The notes below the pieces were generated by a model. The model was not told the DNA's origin and ran no database searches. It saw only the letters and a list, made by a program, of their open reading frames with translations. This document shows, one piece after another, positions 62,444-64,000 of a stretch of DNA of 64,000 nt. How positions within the stretch are numbered: position 1 is the first letter of the stretch; the number at the start of each line of letters is the position of its first letter. Source of the stretch: an uncultured Saprospiraceae bacterium (GTDB taxonomy: Bacteria; Bacteroidota; Bacteroidia; Chitinophagales; Saprospiraceae); assembly GCA_938016265.1 (NCBI GenBank), contig CALLWB010000030.1:116312-180311 (forward strand). Direction: 5' to 3'. A program made the position numbers and the translations under genes.

Positions 62444-64000
62444 ATGAAAAATCTCCTAATCATTATTATCCTGACTTTTGGATACATCGGTCTTTTTGCT
62501 CAGGTGGAGGATGAAAATATTAAGGATGTTCTTCAAGAGAAAGGAATCACGGAGGAGCAGTTTCAGGAAGAACTGAAAAAACGTGGGATGACCGAAGAGC
62601 AAGCTATACAAGAAGCAAAAAACCAGGGAATTGATAAGAATACTTTTCAGAATGAAGAAAAAAATCCGCTGGAACCACTTAAAAAACTGGAGGAAGAAAA
62701 GGTAGAAGCAGAGTCAGAAAAGGCAAAGGCGGAGGCAGAAAAAATAAAAGCAGAAGCAGAAGTAATTAAAGCAGAAGCAAACGAAGGGGAAGAGGACGAA
62801 TTGCCCATTAGGAAGTTGCCAAAAGAAGAAATATATGGGCAAGATATTTTTAGGAATAAAACCCTTAAACTCTTCGAGCCAATAGGCGATTTTAGGGCAC
62901 CAGATGACTACATCATCGGAGAGGGAGATGAATTTTCTATTACCATTTGGGGAAGAGCGGAATATTCTAACATTTTAGCAGTAAACAAGGAAGGATACAT
63001 CAAGGATCAGTATCTTCCTAGAGTCTATGTAAAAGGGATGACCTATCGATCTGCAGTTGATGCCGTAAAAAGCAATATCTCAAAGGTCTACAACATGAAA
63101 GACTCGTATCTCGAAATTGTATTGTCCTATTCTCGACAGATAACCGTCGGAATCTATGGAAACATTTTTGACCCAGGTAGTTATTCCGTCTCTGCATTAA
63201 ATACCGCCATGAATGCACTAGTAGCAGCAGGTGGCCCCAATCAAACCGGTAGTGTACGTAGTATTAAAATAATGAGATCGGGTGGTACCGATAAAATACT
63301 GGACGTCTATAAATACATGGAAAATCCCGGTATTGCTGATAATCTTTATCTGCAGGACAATGATGTTATCTATGTTCCGGCAGCAGGAAAAGTCGTGCGT
63401 ATTCAAGGCGCAATAAAAAGACCCATGAACTATGAACTGATTGGGTCAGAAGGAGTGCTAGAGTTGGTCAAGCATGCCGGAGGATTGCGTCCCAATGCCT
63501 ACAAAAATAATATTCAGATTGAGCGATATACCAATGACAGACAAGTTCTGGTTGATATCGATTTGAATGATTTGTTGTCAAAAAATAAAAAATTCCAGTT
63601 ACTAGATGGAGATGTTGTAAACATTCCCATGGTGAAGGAAGCCTACGAAAACTACGTGGTAGCAGACGGTGCAGTAGAACAAGCTGGTAAATTTGAATTG
63701 GTAGATGGAATGAGGTTGAAGGACCTTATCGTGAAATCTGGGCTATCTGAAGATGCAAGAGTAGACAAAGTTTATGTGCTGAGAAAACAAGAAGACCTTA
63801 CAAATCGATACATTAGATTAAACTTGAAGGATGTCTTGGAAAACAGAAATTCTTCCGACAATATTTTGCTAAGACCCAGAGATAAAATTCAAATTTTCTC
63901 TAAGTCGCAATTTGTTGATGAATTTACGGTTTCCATTTCAGGAGAAGTTCGGAAACCAGGAGGACTCGATTATGATAACAATGTCAGAATAAGTGATTTA
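62444..64000 (+). CDS. Wza-like polysaccharide export protein with SLBB repeats (truncated at window end)
   Basis: The frame runs from ATG 62444 to the end of the window without a stop (519 codons). Signal peptide (MKNLLIIIILTFGYIGLFAQ), then a repeated ~15-residue unit GITEEQFQEELKKRG/MTEEQAIQEAKNQG and a Lys/Glu/Ala coiled coil. The Poly_export domain begins near YIIGEGDEFSITIWG, followed by several SLBB repeats (ITVGIYGNIFDPGSY; VRIQGAIKRPMNYELIG; VVADGAVEQAGKFEL; FTVSISGEVRKPGGL). It would form the outer-membrane channel for capsule or exopolysaccharide. 42 bases after rfbB. Confidence 0.88.
   Translation, partial: MKNLLIIIILTFGYIGLFAQVEDENIKDVLQEKGITEEQFQEELKKRGMTEEQAIQEAKNQGIDKNTFQNEEKNPLEPLKKLEEEKVEAESEKAKAEAEKIKAEAEVIKAEANEGEEDELPIRKLPKEEIYGQDIFRNKTLKLFEPIGDFRAPDDYIIGEGDEFSITIWGRAEYSNILAVNKEGYIKDQYLPRVYVKGMTYRSAVDAVKSNISKVYNMKDSYLEIVLSYSRQITVGIYGNIFDPGSYSVSALNTAMNALVAAGGPNQTGSVRSIKIMRSGGTDKILDVYKYMENPGIADNLYLQDNDVIYVPAAGKVVRIQGAIKRPMNYELIGSEGVLELVKHAGGLRPNAYKNNIQIERYTNDRQVLVDIDLNDLLSKNKKFQLLDGDVVNIPMVKEAYENYVVADGAVEQAGKFELVDGMRLKDLIVKSGLSEDARVDKVYVLRKQEDLTNRYIRLNLKDVLENRNSSDNILLRPRDKIQIFSKSQFVDEFTVSISGEVRKPGGLDYDNNVRISDL

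Overview
This 64 kb window looks like a chromosomal segment of a Bacteroidota bacterium, most likely from the Saprospiria/Cytophagia-like part of the phylum. The evidence is the gene content: a DAHP synthase–chorismate mutase fusion, an OmpA protein with thrombospondin type-3 repeats, a TPR/propeller/OmpA protein with the PorE architecture, a RemB/Wzi-like barrel, and an FN3 plus 3-coathanger C-terminus on a secreted hydrolase. Good matches to the Bacteroidota promoter (-7 TAnnTTTG) occur upstream of several genes, and base composition is moderately AT-rich. I see no CRISPR array, insertion sequence, prophage or rRNA. There is one tRNA (Met, CAT).

Layout. 1-5.5 kb: end of an unknown gene, then tesB, moeA, a MobB-like/MobA fusion and fhs. 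5.6-13 kb: small hypothetical proteins, a secreted C2-like protein, tRNA-Met, a large LRR/ZU5-like surface protein, xerD, aroQ and a gene-free stretch ending in a strong orphan terminator. 13.2-19.9 kb: a 662-residue four-repeat protein with a degenerate nucleotide-sugar/TIR-like C-terminal domain, a voltage-gated-type K+ channel, a lipoprotein, a DEAD-box helicase and OmpA/TSP3. 20-25 kb: tag, a tiny self-contained transcription unit with a 23-residue basic peptide, queE with DAHP synthase/chorismate mutase, and an orphan AP2-domain protein with a degenerate HNH.

25.5-33 kb holds the most distinctive system. It is a five-gene minus-strand operon, SWIM zinc finger – DUF5691-like – MoxR AAA+ ATPase – DUF5682/ChaN-like – VWA (MIDAS) protein, with two 4-nt overlaps and its own terminator. 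Operons of this make-up occur in diverse bacteria but their function is unknown to me. A MoxR/VWA chaperone pair acting with a DNA- or protein-binding SWIM component and a putative enzyme is the natural reading.

33-49 kb: enoyl-CoA isomerase, a secreted class-C serine hydrolase, DUF445, an alpha/beta hydrolase, a GCS2–CBS–histone-H1-like-tail fusion, an aspartoacylase-like peptidase, a PorE-like protein, a zinc-ribbon/LysM protein, gatB and a PAS histidine kinase. 49-60 kb: alaS divergent from an M23 peptidase and a MerR regulator, a RemB-like barrel with a Na+/solute symporter, a cupin, and waaA with a small barrel. 60.2 kb to the end: start of a polysaccharide locus (UDP-glucuronate decarboxylase, rfbB, Wza-like SLBB export protein cut by the window edge).

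Intergenic regions are populated by two recurring repeat families. One is AT-rich arms made of TTATTGA/GTTAATA-type heptamers arranged as inverted pairs. The other is a GGTAGA(G/A)-rich element with a GTTTTGC…GCAAAAC hairpin core. Neither is associated with a transposase here.
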